A stretch of DNA of 64,000 nt from Mycolicibacterium lutetiense (lineage in GTDB: Bacteria; Actinomycetota; Actinomycetes; Mycobacteriales; Mycobacteriaceae), in the NCBI RefSeq assembly GCF_017876775.1, contig NZ_JAGIOP010000002.1, positions 1,488,001-1,552,000 of the forward strand. The letters are read 5' to 3'. Of the stretch, positions 8,535 to 16,555 are shown in pieces (the stretch's first letter is position 1; every line of letters begins with the position of its first letter). The notes below the pieces were generated by a model. That model was not told the origin of the DNA. It made no database searches and saw nothing but the letters and a program-made list of their open reading frames with translations. The position numbers and the translations under genes were made by a program.

Positions 8535-9767
8535 ATGGACCTGAAGTGGTCGACGAGCGACCAGGAATTCCGCGACGAAGTTCGCGACTTTCTCGCCACG
8601 AATCTGACTCCCGAGCTCCGGCGCGCGGGCCGGTTGATGACCAGCGTGTATGCCGATCACGACGCCAGCATGGCCTGGCAGAAGATCCTCCACGAGCGGG
8701 GATGGGCAGCCCCGGCATGGCCGGCCGAACACGGCGGCTGCAACTGGAGCTTGACCCAGCACTACATCTTCAGCCGCGAATCGACCCTGGCCGGCGCCCC
8801 GTCCCTCTCGCCGATGGGCATCCGCATGGTGGCCCACGCCATCATCAAGTTCGGCACGCAGGCACAGAAGGAGTTCTTCCTTCCCGGCATCTTGACCGGC
8901 GAGGTGTTCTTCTGCCAGGGCTACTCCGAGCCCGAGGCCGGCTCGGACCTGGCCGCACTGTCGATGGCAGCGGTCGCCGATGGGGACGACCTGGTGTGCA
9001 CCGGCAGCAAGATCTGGACCACCCACGCCCAGGAAGCCAACTGGATGTTCGCGCTGGTGCGGACCACCCGTGGCGCCAAGAAACAGCAGGGCATCACGTT
9101 CGTGCTGATCGACATGGCCTCCCCCGGCATCGAGATCCGCCCGCTGGTCATGACTTCCGGCGAAGAGGTACAGAACCAGGTCTTCTTCGACGAGGTCCGG
9201 GTACCGAAGTCCAACGTGATCGGCACGATCGATGACGGCTGGACCGTCGCCAAATACCTGCTGGAATTCGAGCGCGGCGGCGGCGCCAACGCGCCGGCGC
9301 TGCAGGTGCTGGGCGACGAGATCGCAGCAGTTGCCGCCGAGCAGCCCGGCCCCAACGGTGGTCGGCTGATCGATGACCCGGCCTTCAGCCGCCGGCTCGC
9401 CGACGCCCGTCTTCGCACCGATGTGCTGGAAATCCTGGAATACCAGGTGCTGGCGGCAGTCGCCGAGGGCGGCCATCCGGGCACGGCGTCGTCGATGCTC
9501 AAGATCCTGAGCACCGAACTGAGCCAGACCCTGACCGAACTGTCGATGGAAGCCGCCGGCCCACTCGCCCGCGCCTACCAGCCGCACGCCACCTTCCCGG
9601 GCGGACCGGTGGCGGAATACGAACCACCTACCGACGGCTATCACAGCGGAGCACCGTGGCAGGCGGTCGCCCCACTGCGGTACTTCAACGACCGGGCCGG
9701 CTCGATCTACGCCGGTAGCAACGAAATTCAGCGAAACATCCTCGCCAAGGCAGAACTGGGGCTCTAG
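8535..9767 (+). CDS. Acyl-CoA dehydrogenase, FadE17-like
   Basis: A 410-residue flavoprotein of the acyl-CoA dehydrogenase superfamily, which introduces a 2,3 double bond into acyl-CoA and passes electrons to ETF. Visible features: N-terminal helical domain beginning DLKWSTSDQEFRDEVRDFL, the FAD/substrate strand FCQGYSEPEAGSDLAAL, KIWTTHAQEA, and the C-terminal signature RYFNDRAGSIYAGSNEIQRN. Length and sequence resemble M. tuberculosis FadE17. ATG 8535 follows a GGGGGCAGG ribosome site; an in-frame TTG 30 bases upstream is less likely. It abuts the second dehydrogenase gene (TAG directly followed by ATG), the arrangement of alpha2-beta2 FadE pairs used for unusual or steroid-type side chains. 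Confidence 0.85.
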   Translation: MDLKWSTSDQEFRDEVRDFLATNLTPELRRAGRLMTSVYADHDASMAWQKILHERGWAAPAWPAEHGGCNWSLTQHYIFSRESTLAGAPSLSPMGIRMVAHAIIKFGTQAQKEFFLPGILTGEVFFCQGYSEPEAGSDLAALSMAAVADGDDLVCTGSKIWTTHAQEANWMFALVRTTRGAKKQQGITFVLIDMASPGIEIRPLVMTSGEEVQNQVFFDEVRVPKSNVIGTIDDGWTVAKYLLEFERGGGANAPALQVLGDEIAAVAAEQPGPNGGRLIDDPAFSRRLADARLRTDVLEILEYQVLAAVAEGGHPGTASSMLKILSTELSQTLTELSMEAAGPLARAYQPHATFPGGPVAEYEPPTDGYHSGAPWQAVAPLRYFNDRAGSIYAGSNEIQRNILAKAELGL

Positions 9768-10910
9768 ATGGACTTCAACCTGACCAACGAACAGGAACTG
9801 CTGCGCGATGGGTTGACCAAGTTTTTGGCCAGCCGCTACGACCTGGCATCCAGTCGGGCCGCGGCCAAGACCGGCCCCGGCTGGCAGCCCGAAATCTGGC
9901 GCGGCTTCGCCGACGAACTGGGAATCCTGGGCGCCACCCTGCCCGAGGAGGCCGGTGGCATCGGTGGCGGCCCGGTCGAAACCATGGTCATCGCACAAGC
10001 TTTGGGCCACGCCCTGGTGATCGAACCGTTCGTCGACACCGTAGTGGTCGCCGGCGGCCTGCTGCACCGCTCCGGAGACGCGGCGGCCGCGGCCCTCCTC
10101 GAGGACATCGTCGCCGGAACTGCCGTCGTCGCCCTGGCAGCCACCGAACCGACCTCCGGGGACAACTGGCGCGACGTATCCACCACCGCACGACGCGACG
10201 GTGACGAATGGGTACTCAACGGCGCCAAGGTCATGGCGGTCAGCGCGCCCCTGTCCACCCGCCTGCTGGTGACCGCACGTACCTCGGGGGAACGTGCCGA
10301 CACCGACGGGATCTCGCTTTTCTTGGTCGACATCGCCTCGTTGGCAACGGGATTCACCGCACACCCGTACCGCACCGTGGACGACCGGCGGGCATCGGAC
10401 CTGACCTTCTCCGACGTCCGGTTGCCGGCCTCGGCATTGCTGGGGACCGAGGGCCACGCCTGGCCGTCACTGGACCTGGCCCGCGACGAGGGGGCCGCTG
10501 CGGTGTGCGCGGAGGCCGTGGGCGGGATGCGCAAAGTGCTGGCCGATACGGTCGAGTACTGCAAACAACGCCAGCAGTTCGGCCTGCCCATCGGCAGCTT
10601 CCAGGCGCTGCAGCACCGGATGGTCGACATGCACATGGAAGTCGAACAGGCTTCTGCGGCGGTCTATCTCGCCGTGCTGAACCTCGACGCCGACCCCGCG
10701 CAGCGGGCCAAGGCGGTGTCGGCGGCCAAGGCCACCATCGGCCGGGCCGCGCGCTTCGTCGGGCAGAATGCCGTGCAACTCCACGGCGGTATGGGCATGA
10801 CCGAGGAACTGGCGATCGGCCACTACTTCAAGCGGCTCACCGCGGTCCAGTACGAGTTCGGGTCAACCGATTACCACGTCGGCCGCTACGCGGAGCTGAC
10901 GCGGGCGTAG
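9768..10910 (+). CDS. Acyl-CoA dehydrogenase, FadE18-like partner subunit
   Basis: A 380-residue acyl-CoA dehydrogenase family protein starting immediately after the previous stop. Signatures: MDFNLTNEQELLRDGLTKFL, LAATEPTSGDNWRD, KVMAVSAPLSTRLLV, the FAD-binding RQQFGLPIGSFQALQHR and QLHGGMGMTEE. Compared with its neighbour it is shorter and its active-site regions differ, as in FadE heterotetramers where one subunit carries the catalytic base and the other the FAD-contact residues. Probably forms a complex with the upstream protein. Substrate cannot be told from sequence. It converges on an amidohydrolase gene with 4 bases between. Confidence 0.82.
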   Translation: MDFNLTNEQELLRDGLTKFLASRYDLASSRAAAKTGPGWQPEIWRGFADELGILGATLPEEAGGIGGGPVETMVIAQALGHALVIEPFVDTVVVAGGLLHRSGDAAAAALLEDIVAGTAVVALAATEPTSGDNWRDVSTTARRDGDEWVLNGAKVMAVSAPLSTRLLVTARTSGERADTDGISLFLVDIASLATGFTAHPYRTVDDRRASDLTFSDVRLPASALLGTEGHAWPSLDLARDEGAAAVCAEAVGGMRKVLADTVEYCKQRQQFGLPIGSFQALQHRMVDMHMEVEQASAAVYLAVLNLDADPAQRAKAVSAAKATIGRAARFVGQNAVQLHGGMGMTEELAIGHYFKRLTAVQYEFGSTDYHVGRYAELTRA

Positions 10911-10914
10911 CGGC

Positions 10915-11946
10915 TCACCGGGTATTGATGAGGCGCGCGACTCCGCGCATCACCGCCCGGGTGGCCTGATGCCGTACCTGATCCAGCGGTGACGGCGCCG
11001 GGGCCGCCGGGGCGGTACCCAGCCGCGGGAACAGTGCCAGCGCGTTGTTGCGGTTGATCGCCTGGCGAGCACTGGTGTCGAGCCCGTCGTAGGTGTCCAA
11101 GCCTGCGGCGAACAGCCGGCCCGCGGGCAACGGGGCGAATGGCCAATCGGAACCGAACGTGATGTGACCGGGTTTGGCGAACGCGAGCAGAGTGGGCAAC
11201 GCAGCGGCGCTCGACGACAACGCGGTGTCGAAGTAGAAGCTCGCGAAGTCATCGAGGATGTCCGCCGGGCTGCGGCCGGTCTCTCCCATGATGGCCACCG
11301 CCATGCGGTGCGAGGCGTACGGCACGAAGCCGCCGGCGTGGCTCAGGATGAACTTGATGTTCGGGTACCTGCGCCGGATCCCGTTGCGTACCAACAGGTA
11401 GGCAGCACGCGTGGTGTCGAGAAGAAAGTCCGTCGCGAACGGTGGGACACCGGGCACCGTCGGCGCGGGAAGGTCGGCCGGATGGATGAAGACCACGGCG
11501 GACCGGATGTCGAGCGCGGCCCACAATTCGTCCTGTCCATCCTGTCCGAGGTAGGTTCCGGCGTTGTTGGCCAGGAGCACCACCCCATCTGCCCCCAGTG
11601 TGTCAAGGGCGCGGATGGCCTCCGTTGTCGCTGCTTCGACGTGCGGCATCGGCAGCGTGGCGAAGAAGCCGAACCGATCCGACTGCGCGGCGAACACCTC
11701 GACCCCGAAGTCGTTGAGATCGATGGCCAGCGCCGTGGCGTCAGACGCGTTCGGCAGGAAGGTGGTGCCCGGCGTCGACACCGACAGGATCGCGGTGGCT
11801 ACATCAAGCTCAGCCATGGTCTGCAACGATCCCTCCGGGCTCCACTCCGGCAACGCACGTCCGCCGGCATCGTCGATCCCCGCCTTCTGCAAGGCTTTCC
11901 GATAGTCCGGCGGAATCATGTGATGGTGGGTATCGATTCGGTTCAC
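10915..11946 (-). CDS. Metal-dependent amidohydrolase (amidohydro_2/ACMSD-like)
   Basis: A 343-residue TIM-barrel hydrolase. The metal motif THHHM follows the first strand (NRIDTHHHMIPPDYRKAL); further metal ligands are probably in VFIHPADLP, FILSHAGGFVPY and the terminal ITFGSDWPFAP aspartate. Family members decarboxylate or hydrolyse aromatic-derived acids such as 2-amino-3-carboxymuconate semialdehyde and resorcylates. GTG 11944-11946 is chosen because an AAAGGGGA ribosome site sits 8 bases upstream; a longer frame lacks one. It faces the dehydrogenase pair tail to tail and is divergent from the DMT-family gene. Substrate unknown. Confidence 0.78.
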   Translation of the reverse strand: MNRIDTHHHMIPPDYRKALQKAGIDDAGGRALPEWSPEGSLQTMAELDVATAILSVSTPGTTFLPNASDATALAIDLNDFGVEVFAAQSDRFGFFATLPMPHVEAATTEAIRALDTLGADGVVLLANNAGTYLGQDGQDELWAALDIRSAVVFIHPADLPAPTVPGVPPFATDFLLDTTRAAYLLVRNGIRRRYPNIKFILSHAGGFVPYASHRMAVAIMGETGRSPADILDDFASFYFDTALSSSAAALPTLLAFAKPGHITFGSDWPFAPLPAGRLFAAGLDTYDGLDTSARQAINRNNALALFPRLGTAPAAPAPSPLDQVRHQATRAVMRGVARLINTR

Positions 11947-12042
11947 GGTGACATTCCCCTTTGGCTCTATCCTCTGCAGTATGGTCCAGTCACTGACGCA
12001 CCGATAGCCACGCACCACCCGCAGTTTTCGTAATGTGGACCC

Positions 12043-12546
12043 GTGAGTGCGCGTGGGTGGCTGCTACTGGGCGCCATGAGCATTGTCTGGGGTATCCCGT
12101 ACCTGCTGATCAAGATTGCCGTCGAGGGCGTCTCCGTACCTGTGCTGGTCCTGGCCCGCACCGCCGCCGGCGTTGCGGTGCTCGCCGGACCCGGCCTGGC
12201 CGGTGGACACAGCTGGCCGATCGCCGAAGTACTGCTGGTGGCAACCTGTTACGCGATCGCGCCGCTGATCGCCGCGCGCTACCTGGCTGACGTGCCCACC
12301 CTCCCGTTGACCGCAGCCTGCCTGTCGGTAGCTGCGCTCATCTACACCGCACCGGCGCTGATGACGTGGCCGGACCAGATGCCGTCGCACCGCGTGCTCG
12401 TGGCGCTGGGCGAGCCACTGACCGTGTACAACATCGCAGGGCTGGCGCTGATCCTCGCCGGATCGATCCTGGCGACCCGCACGCCACCCGATCCCGATCC
12501 CGGCCCGCAGCCCGAAACCGAAGTCAGCCGCGCAGGCCCGCGCTGA
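12043..12546 (+). CDS. Shortened DMT/EamA-family membrane protein
   Basis: A 167-residue hydrophobic protein that reads as a DMT-superfamily (EamA) exporter with two internal stretches missing. The N-terminus (LLLGAMSIVWGIPYLLIKIAV, ending LVLARTAAG) is TM1 and the start of TM2; VAVLAGPGL to LIAARYLAD and the following hydrophobic run correspond to the middle of the family; ALGEPLTVYNIAGLALILAGS is the usual last helix. A complete protein has about 300 residues and ten helices, so roughly four to five helices are lost at two junctions (near residues 43-44 and 131-132), both in frame. It may be a decaying gene that stays open, or a small functional form. GTG start at 12043. It overlaps the convergent ferredoxin-reductase gene by 23 bases. 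Confidence 0.6.
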   Translation: MSARGWLLLGAMSIVWGIPYLLIKIAVEGVSVPVLVLARTAAGVAVLAGPGLAGGHSWPIAEVLLVATCYAIAPLIAARYLADVPTLPLTAACLSVAALIYTAPALMTWPDQMPSHRVLVALGEPLTVYNIAGLALILAGSILATRTPPDPDPGPQPETEVSRAGPR

Positions 12547-14125
12547 GCATCTCCTCGATCGACACGAACTTCACCCGCGGCCGTGCGGTTTGGACACCGC
12601 GGTCCCGTTCAGCGGCATCGATCGCGCGCCAACCCGGCCAGCCGACCGGCTCGGCTCCTCGAGCGGCCAAGAGCGCATCGAGCGACTCGCGGCCCTCGAC
12701 GTCGCGGGTCAACAGGCCGGCATCGAAATCCGCCCACAGTTGGGCCACGGTCTGTTTTGCACACAGCCGGTTCGTGCCGATCACCCCGCGGGGCCCACGT
12801 TTGATCCAACCGGTCACGTAGGTGCCGGGCACCGGTGCGCCGTCGACGACACGACCGGATTCGTTGGGCACCGTCCCGGAGTCCTCGTCGTAGGGCAGGC
12901 CGGCGACGGGCAACCCGCGATAGCCGATCGACCGCAGGATCAGCGACGTCTCGATCACCTCGGTGCCATGCACTTCACTGCTGACCTCGAGCCCTTCGGC
13001 GCGGTCGGCGCCGAGGATGGAGACCGGGGCGGTACCGAAGCGGAACACCACGCGCTTGTTTCCGGAAGTCGGGCTGCGCTGGGCGTATTCGCGAGCGATG
13101 GCGAGCTTGAATGAGGTTTCGACGTCGTCGTGCTCGTCATCGGCGGGAAGGTCCTGCGGGTCCACGATGACGTCGACACCGTCCAGGTGCCCCAGTGCCA
13201 GGAACTCCCCCGCCGAGAACGCGGCGTGCCCCATATCACGTCGGGCCAGGATCACGACCTCACGAATTGTGCTGTCGGCCAATGCATCCAGGGTGTGTTG
13301 GGCGATATCGGTGGCAGCGAGCGCGGCCTGGTCCATCAACAGCACCCGGGCGACATCGAGGGCGACGTTGCCGTTGCCGACGATGACCGCCCGCTCCCCC
13401 GACAGGTCGAATTCGTGCGCGGCGTGATCGGGGTGGCCGTTGTACCAACCGACGAACTCGGCTGCCGCATGGTGGCCCGTCAGATCCTCGCCGTGGATGC
13501 CCAGTCGCCGGCTGGTGGCCGCCCCCACCGCGTAGATCACCGCGTGGTGATGGGCCAGCAGCTCATCGTGGTTGATGGTGCGACCGACCTCGACGTTGAA
13601 ATGGCTGGCGAACCGCGGGTTGGTGAACACCCGCTCGAAGATGTCGACCACCGACTTGGTGTGTTGGTGGTCGGGTGCCACTCCCGCCCGGATCAGGCCG
13701 AACGGGGTGGGCAGGCGTTCGAACAAGTCGATCTCCACGCCGTCGACATCGATGAGCTCTGCGGCGGTGTAGCAAGCGGCCGGCCCGGAACCGACGATGG
13801 CGACCCGTAGCGATCCCGAGTCGACCCGCCCCCCGGATACGGGAGCGGGTGCGCTTACCGGCTCAAGCGGATGGCGCTCGAAGTAGGCGGCATTGAGATC
13901 CTTGAACCGCTGCAGTTCGCCGGGCAGGTCCTCGTCGTAGTGGATCGCGCCGACCGGGCACTCGTCGAAGCACGCTCCGCAGTCGATGCACGATTCCGGA
14001 TCGATATAGAGCATCTCGGCTGACGCGGAGTCCAGGCCGCCCTCGGCAGGACGGATGCAGTCCACCGGGCACACCGGAACACAGCTGGCGTCCTTGCAGC
14101 AGTTTTGAGTGATCACGTAAGCCAT
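12524..14125 (-). CDS. Ferredoxin / ferredoxin-NADP reductase fusion, FprB-like
   Basis: A 533-residue redox protein related to M. tuberculosis FprB. Residues 1-60 form a two-cluster ferredoxin: CCKDASCVPVCPVDC and CIDCGACFDECP supply the cysteine ligands. Residues 105-500 form an adrenodoxin-reductase-type domain with the FAD loop VAIVGSGPAACYTAAEL, FERLPTPFGLIRAGVAPDH, the NADPH loop VIVGNGNVALDVAR and the closing GWIKRGPRGVIGTN. It would move electrons between NADPH and ferredoxin-type carriers, for example for cytochromes P450. ATG at 14123-14125. A 14-base inverted repeat 35 bases upstream matches one at the start of the divergent TetR gene, so regulation by that TetR is likely. FprB itself is about 40 residues longer at its C-terminus. 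Confidence 0.88.
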   Translation of the reverse strand: MAYVITQNCCKDASCVPVCPVDCIRPAEGGLDSASAEMLYIDPESCIDCGACFDECPVGAIHYDEDLPGELQRFKDLNAAYFERHPLEPVSAPAPVSGGRVDSGSLRVAIVGSGPAACYTAAELIDVDGVEIDLFERLPTPFGLIRAGVAPDHQHTKSVVDIFERVFTNPRFASHFNVEVGRTINHDELLAHHHAVIYAVGAATSRRLGIHGEDLTGHHAAAEFVGWYNGHPDHAAHEFDLSGERAVIVGNGNVALDVARVLLMDQAALAATDIAQHTLDALADSTIREVVILARRDMGHAAFSAGEFLALGHLDGVDVIVDPQDLPADDEHDDVETSFKLAIAREYAQRSPTSGNKRVVFRFGTAPVSILGADRAEGLEVSSEVHGTEVIETSLILRSIGYRGLPVAGLPYDEDSGTVPNESGRVVDGAPVPGTYVTGWIKRGPRGVIGTNRLCAKQTVAQLWADFDAGLLTRDVEGRESLDALLAARGAEPVGWPGWRAIDAAERDRGVQTARPRVKFVSIEEMLSAGLRG

Positions 14126-14159
14126 CGGACCTCCCCTTTCAGATCTGGGCCGATCCTAC

Positions 14160-14173
14160 TGGACACCTGTCCG
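14160..14173. promoter_or_regulatory. TetR-type operator upstream of the FprB-like gene
   Basis: TGGACACCTGTCCG: arms TGGACA/TGTCC(G) around two bases. It lies 35 bases before the ferredoxin-reductase start and matches the site at 14302-14315 in 12 of 14 positions. Confidence 0.6.
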
Positions 14174-14301
14174 AATTTTCGACCCGAAAGCCTTGGCGTC
14201 GCCCTCGCCGAGGGTCGAACCGCACGAATGACACAACTGAAAATCGGTTGCTACAGGCAGTTTCACCGAGTGATTGCCAATCGAGGCGCAGGTCTATATC
14301 T

Positions 14302-14315
14302 TGGACACATGTCCA
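14302..14315. promoter_or_regulatory. TetR-type operator overlapping the TetR start codon
   Basis: TGGACACATGTCCA is a perfect 6+2+6 inverted repeat, and the ATG at 14309 is inside it. This implies a very short or absent leader and autorepression by blocking the transcription start. Confidence 0.65.
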
Positions 14316-14887
14316 GGCCCGTGGTGGCTGCGGTCACTCACCTACGCGACGCACAGGATCAGCGCATCCGCACGCAGCGTCGTGTCTTCGGTGCGGCGAC
14401 ACAACTTCTCGATGCAGACAACGACGTCTCGGTGCCGGCGCTGGCAGCTCGCGCCAAGATGGCGCCCGCGGCGCTCTACGCACATTTCCCATCCATCGAG
14501 GTGGTGTTCGCCGAGCTCTACCTGGATCGGGTGATTCAGCTGCCGCTCGACATCGATCCCGGGACCAGCACCACCGACCGGGTCACCAAGCAGCTCACCG
14601 CACTCACACTCTTGATGGCCGATGAGCCTCGGCTGGCCCGCGCCTGCACCCGGGCAGTGATGAGCACCGACGACGAGATGGTCGACGATGTACGTGGGCG
14701 GATCGCGGTTGAGATCACGCGTCGAATCTCGACCGCCTTGGGCGGCGGGGCGTGGCCCGAGGTACTCGCCACGTTGGAAGCAGTGTTCTGGGGCGCACTG
14801 CTGCAGGCACAGTCGGGCGCGATGAGCTACCGGCAGATGGCCCGACAGCTCGAAACCATGGTCTCGCTGATCGTGCCAGGAGGCTGA
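14309..14887 (+). CDS. TetR regulator beside the FprB-like gene
   Basis: A 192-residue TetR-type protein: RTQRRVFGAATQLLDADNDV and the helix-turn-helix SVPALAARAKMAPAALYAHF. The chosen ATG at 14309 lies within its own predicted operator; the frame is open further upstream (to 14105) but that part overlaps the divergent promoter and looks non-coding. The identical operator in front of the FprB-like gene makes that gene the likely target. Ligand domain is unremarkable. It converges on the allophanate hydrolase gene with a 6-base gap. Confidence 0.75.
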   Translation: MSRPVVAAVTHLRDAQDQRIRTQRRVFGAATQLLDADNDVSVPALAARAKMAPAALYAHFPSIEVVFAELYLDRVIQLPLDIDPGTSTTDRVTKQLTALTLLMADEPRLARACTRAVMSTDDEMVDDVRGRIAVEITRRISTALGGGAWPEVLATLEAVFWGALLQAQSGAMSYRQMARQLETMVSLIVPGG

Positions 14888-14893
14888 TGCCGA

Positions 14894-16555
14894 TCACGCC
14901 ATCGCGGCCAACCACCCCCGGTACTCGGTGATATCACGGCCCTGTCCGGGAGCGATGTGGTCACAGCCGAACCCGGTGATCCAGCTGCCGTCATCGAGCT
15001 CCACCTTCCCCAACGACATGGGTGCAGGTAACTCGGCCAGGAACTCCCCCAGCGCCGCTGGGGACAACCGCCACCGCTCTCCGACGATCGGCGCCCCGCC
15101 GTCATCGACACGGGTCAGTCCCGGCTTGGGTGGCACCGTGTCGAGCGCATAGAGGCGATAGTGGGGCGCGGTGGTGATCGGCCCCGCCCAGCGCGCACCC
15201 CGCGCGGTGAGCTGATGCTCCAGCGGTTGTCCACGCAGATGCGCTCCGAACACCGCGAGCTCGGTCAGCGGCGCGCCACCCGACTCGGGCCAGGTCTCGG
15301 CCGACGGAACATCGAGAAAGCGGGCCGCCAGGTCGGCAATGACGCCGTCGTGAAAACCCGTCGCCAGCAGGGTGATTCCGAACTGTGCGCCATCGGAGAC
15401 CGTGCCCGCGGGAACCGCGATGGCACACATGTCGAAAAGGTTGCAGAAGTTGGTGTACTGACCCATCCGCGAGTTCACCGCGACCGGGTCGGCCGCGACC
15501 TCCTCGATGCGCGGATGCTCGGGAGCCGTCGGCACCATGAGTGCGTGACAACCGGCAAGCTGCGCCAGGGCCTTGTCGCGTAGCTCGTCTACCTGCCGGC
15601 GGTCACGCAGCAGGTCGGCGGCCGAATATGCGCCTGCCGCAGTGACGATCGCGGCCACCGTCGGATCCACACCGGTACCGGGAACCGCCGTACTGACGAA
15701 CTCCCCTACCGCATCCCACCGTTCGGCGACCAGGGCACCGTTGTAGAGAAGGCCCGCCGCGGCGAAGAAGTCGTCCATCGGGATCGGGACCGTGTCGAAT
15801 CCGGCGTCATTCGCCAGGTGCACGGCAGCGTCGAAGGCGGCCCGCCATTCGTCGTCGAGCCCAACCAAAGTGTCCGGTATCGCGATCCTCGGAGTCACCG
15901 GCGCGGCAAACGGGACGTCGGCCGGCCAATGACGTTGCGGTGCAGCGGCACTCATCACGGCCATCGCCGACTGCGCAGTGTCCAGATCGGCGGCGAAGAT
16001 CGTCACGCAGTCATAGCTCGCACACGCCGGCACGACGCCCTCGGTGGAGACGAGGCCAACGGTCGGTTTGATTCCGACAATGCCTTGCAGTCCGGCGGGA
16101 ACCCGACCCGACCCTGCGGTGTCGGTACCGATCGCGAGATCGGCGAACCCGAGCGCAACGGCCACCGCAGAACCTGAACTCGACCCACCGGAGATATGGT
16201 CCGGCCGGCGGGAATCCCGCACGGCACCATACGGACTGCGGGTCCCCACCAATCCAGTGGCGAACTGGTCGAGATTGGTCTTCCCGATGACGACAACACC
16301 GGCGGCCTTGAGAGCGGTCACCGCCGGTGCGTCGGCATCGGGAATATAACTGAAATCTGGGCATGCCGCAGTGGTCGGTATCCCGGCGACGTCGACGTTG
16401 TCCTTGACAGCAAGCACCAACCCCGCCAGCGGTCCGTCACCGGCCAGCGCCGCGCGGTGGTCAGACTCCACCTCGTCCTGCGGCCGCAAGTGAATGAAGA
16501 CCTCGTCGCGCCCGCTAGCGGCGATCGCGTGGTAGATCTCGGCAATCCGGCTCAT
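14894..16555 (-). CDS. atzF: Allophanate hydrolase
   Basis: A 553-residue amidase-signature enzyme that splits allophanate to ammonia and CO2. Residues 50-420 carry the Ser-cisSer-Lys catalytic set: [20 protein letters not shown] (Lys), [19 protein letters not shown] and [20 protein letters not shown] (serines). The C-terminal 120 residues form the small domain typical of allophanate hydrolases ([20 protein letters not shown], ending [21 protein letters not shown]). ATG at 16553-16555; an upstream extension is unlikely because the start overlaps the stop of the carboxyltransferase gene (ATGA). It is the last gene of a five-gene nitrogen operon and would release the final ammonia. Confidence 0.9.
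   Translation of the reverse strand: MSRIAEIYHAIAASGRDEVFIHLRPQDEVESDHRAALAGDGPLAGLVLAVKDNVDVAGIPTTAACPDFSYIPDADAPAVTALKAAGVVVIGKTNLDQFATGLVGTRSPYGAVRDSRRPDHISGGSSSGSAVAVALGFADLAIGTDTAGSGRVPAGLQGIVGIKPTVGLVSTEGVVPACASYDCVTIFAADLDTAQSAMAVMSAAAPQRHWPADVPFAAPVTPRIAIPDTLVGLDDEWRAAFDAAVHLANDAGFDTVPIPMDDFFAAAGLLYNGALVAERWDAVGEFVSTAVPGTGVDPTVAAIVTAAGAYSAADLLRDRRQVDELRDKALAQLAGCHALMVPTAPEHPRIEEVAADPVAVNSRMGQYTNFCNLFDMCAIAVPAGTVSDGAQFGITLLATGFHDGVIADLAARFLDVPSAETWPESGGAPLTELAVFGAHLRGQPLEHQLTARGARWAGPITTAPHYRLYALDTVPPKPGLTRVDDGGAPIVGERWRLSPAALGEFLAELPAPMSLGKVELDDGSWITGFGCDHIAPGQGRDITEYRGWLAAMA

Noticed and set aside
8487..10457. A 656-codon minus-strand frame opposite the two acyl-CoA dehydrogenases
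   Set aside because: Antisense composition and no motif; both plus-strand genes are certain.
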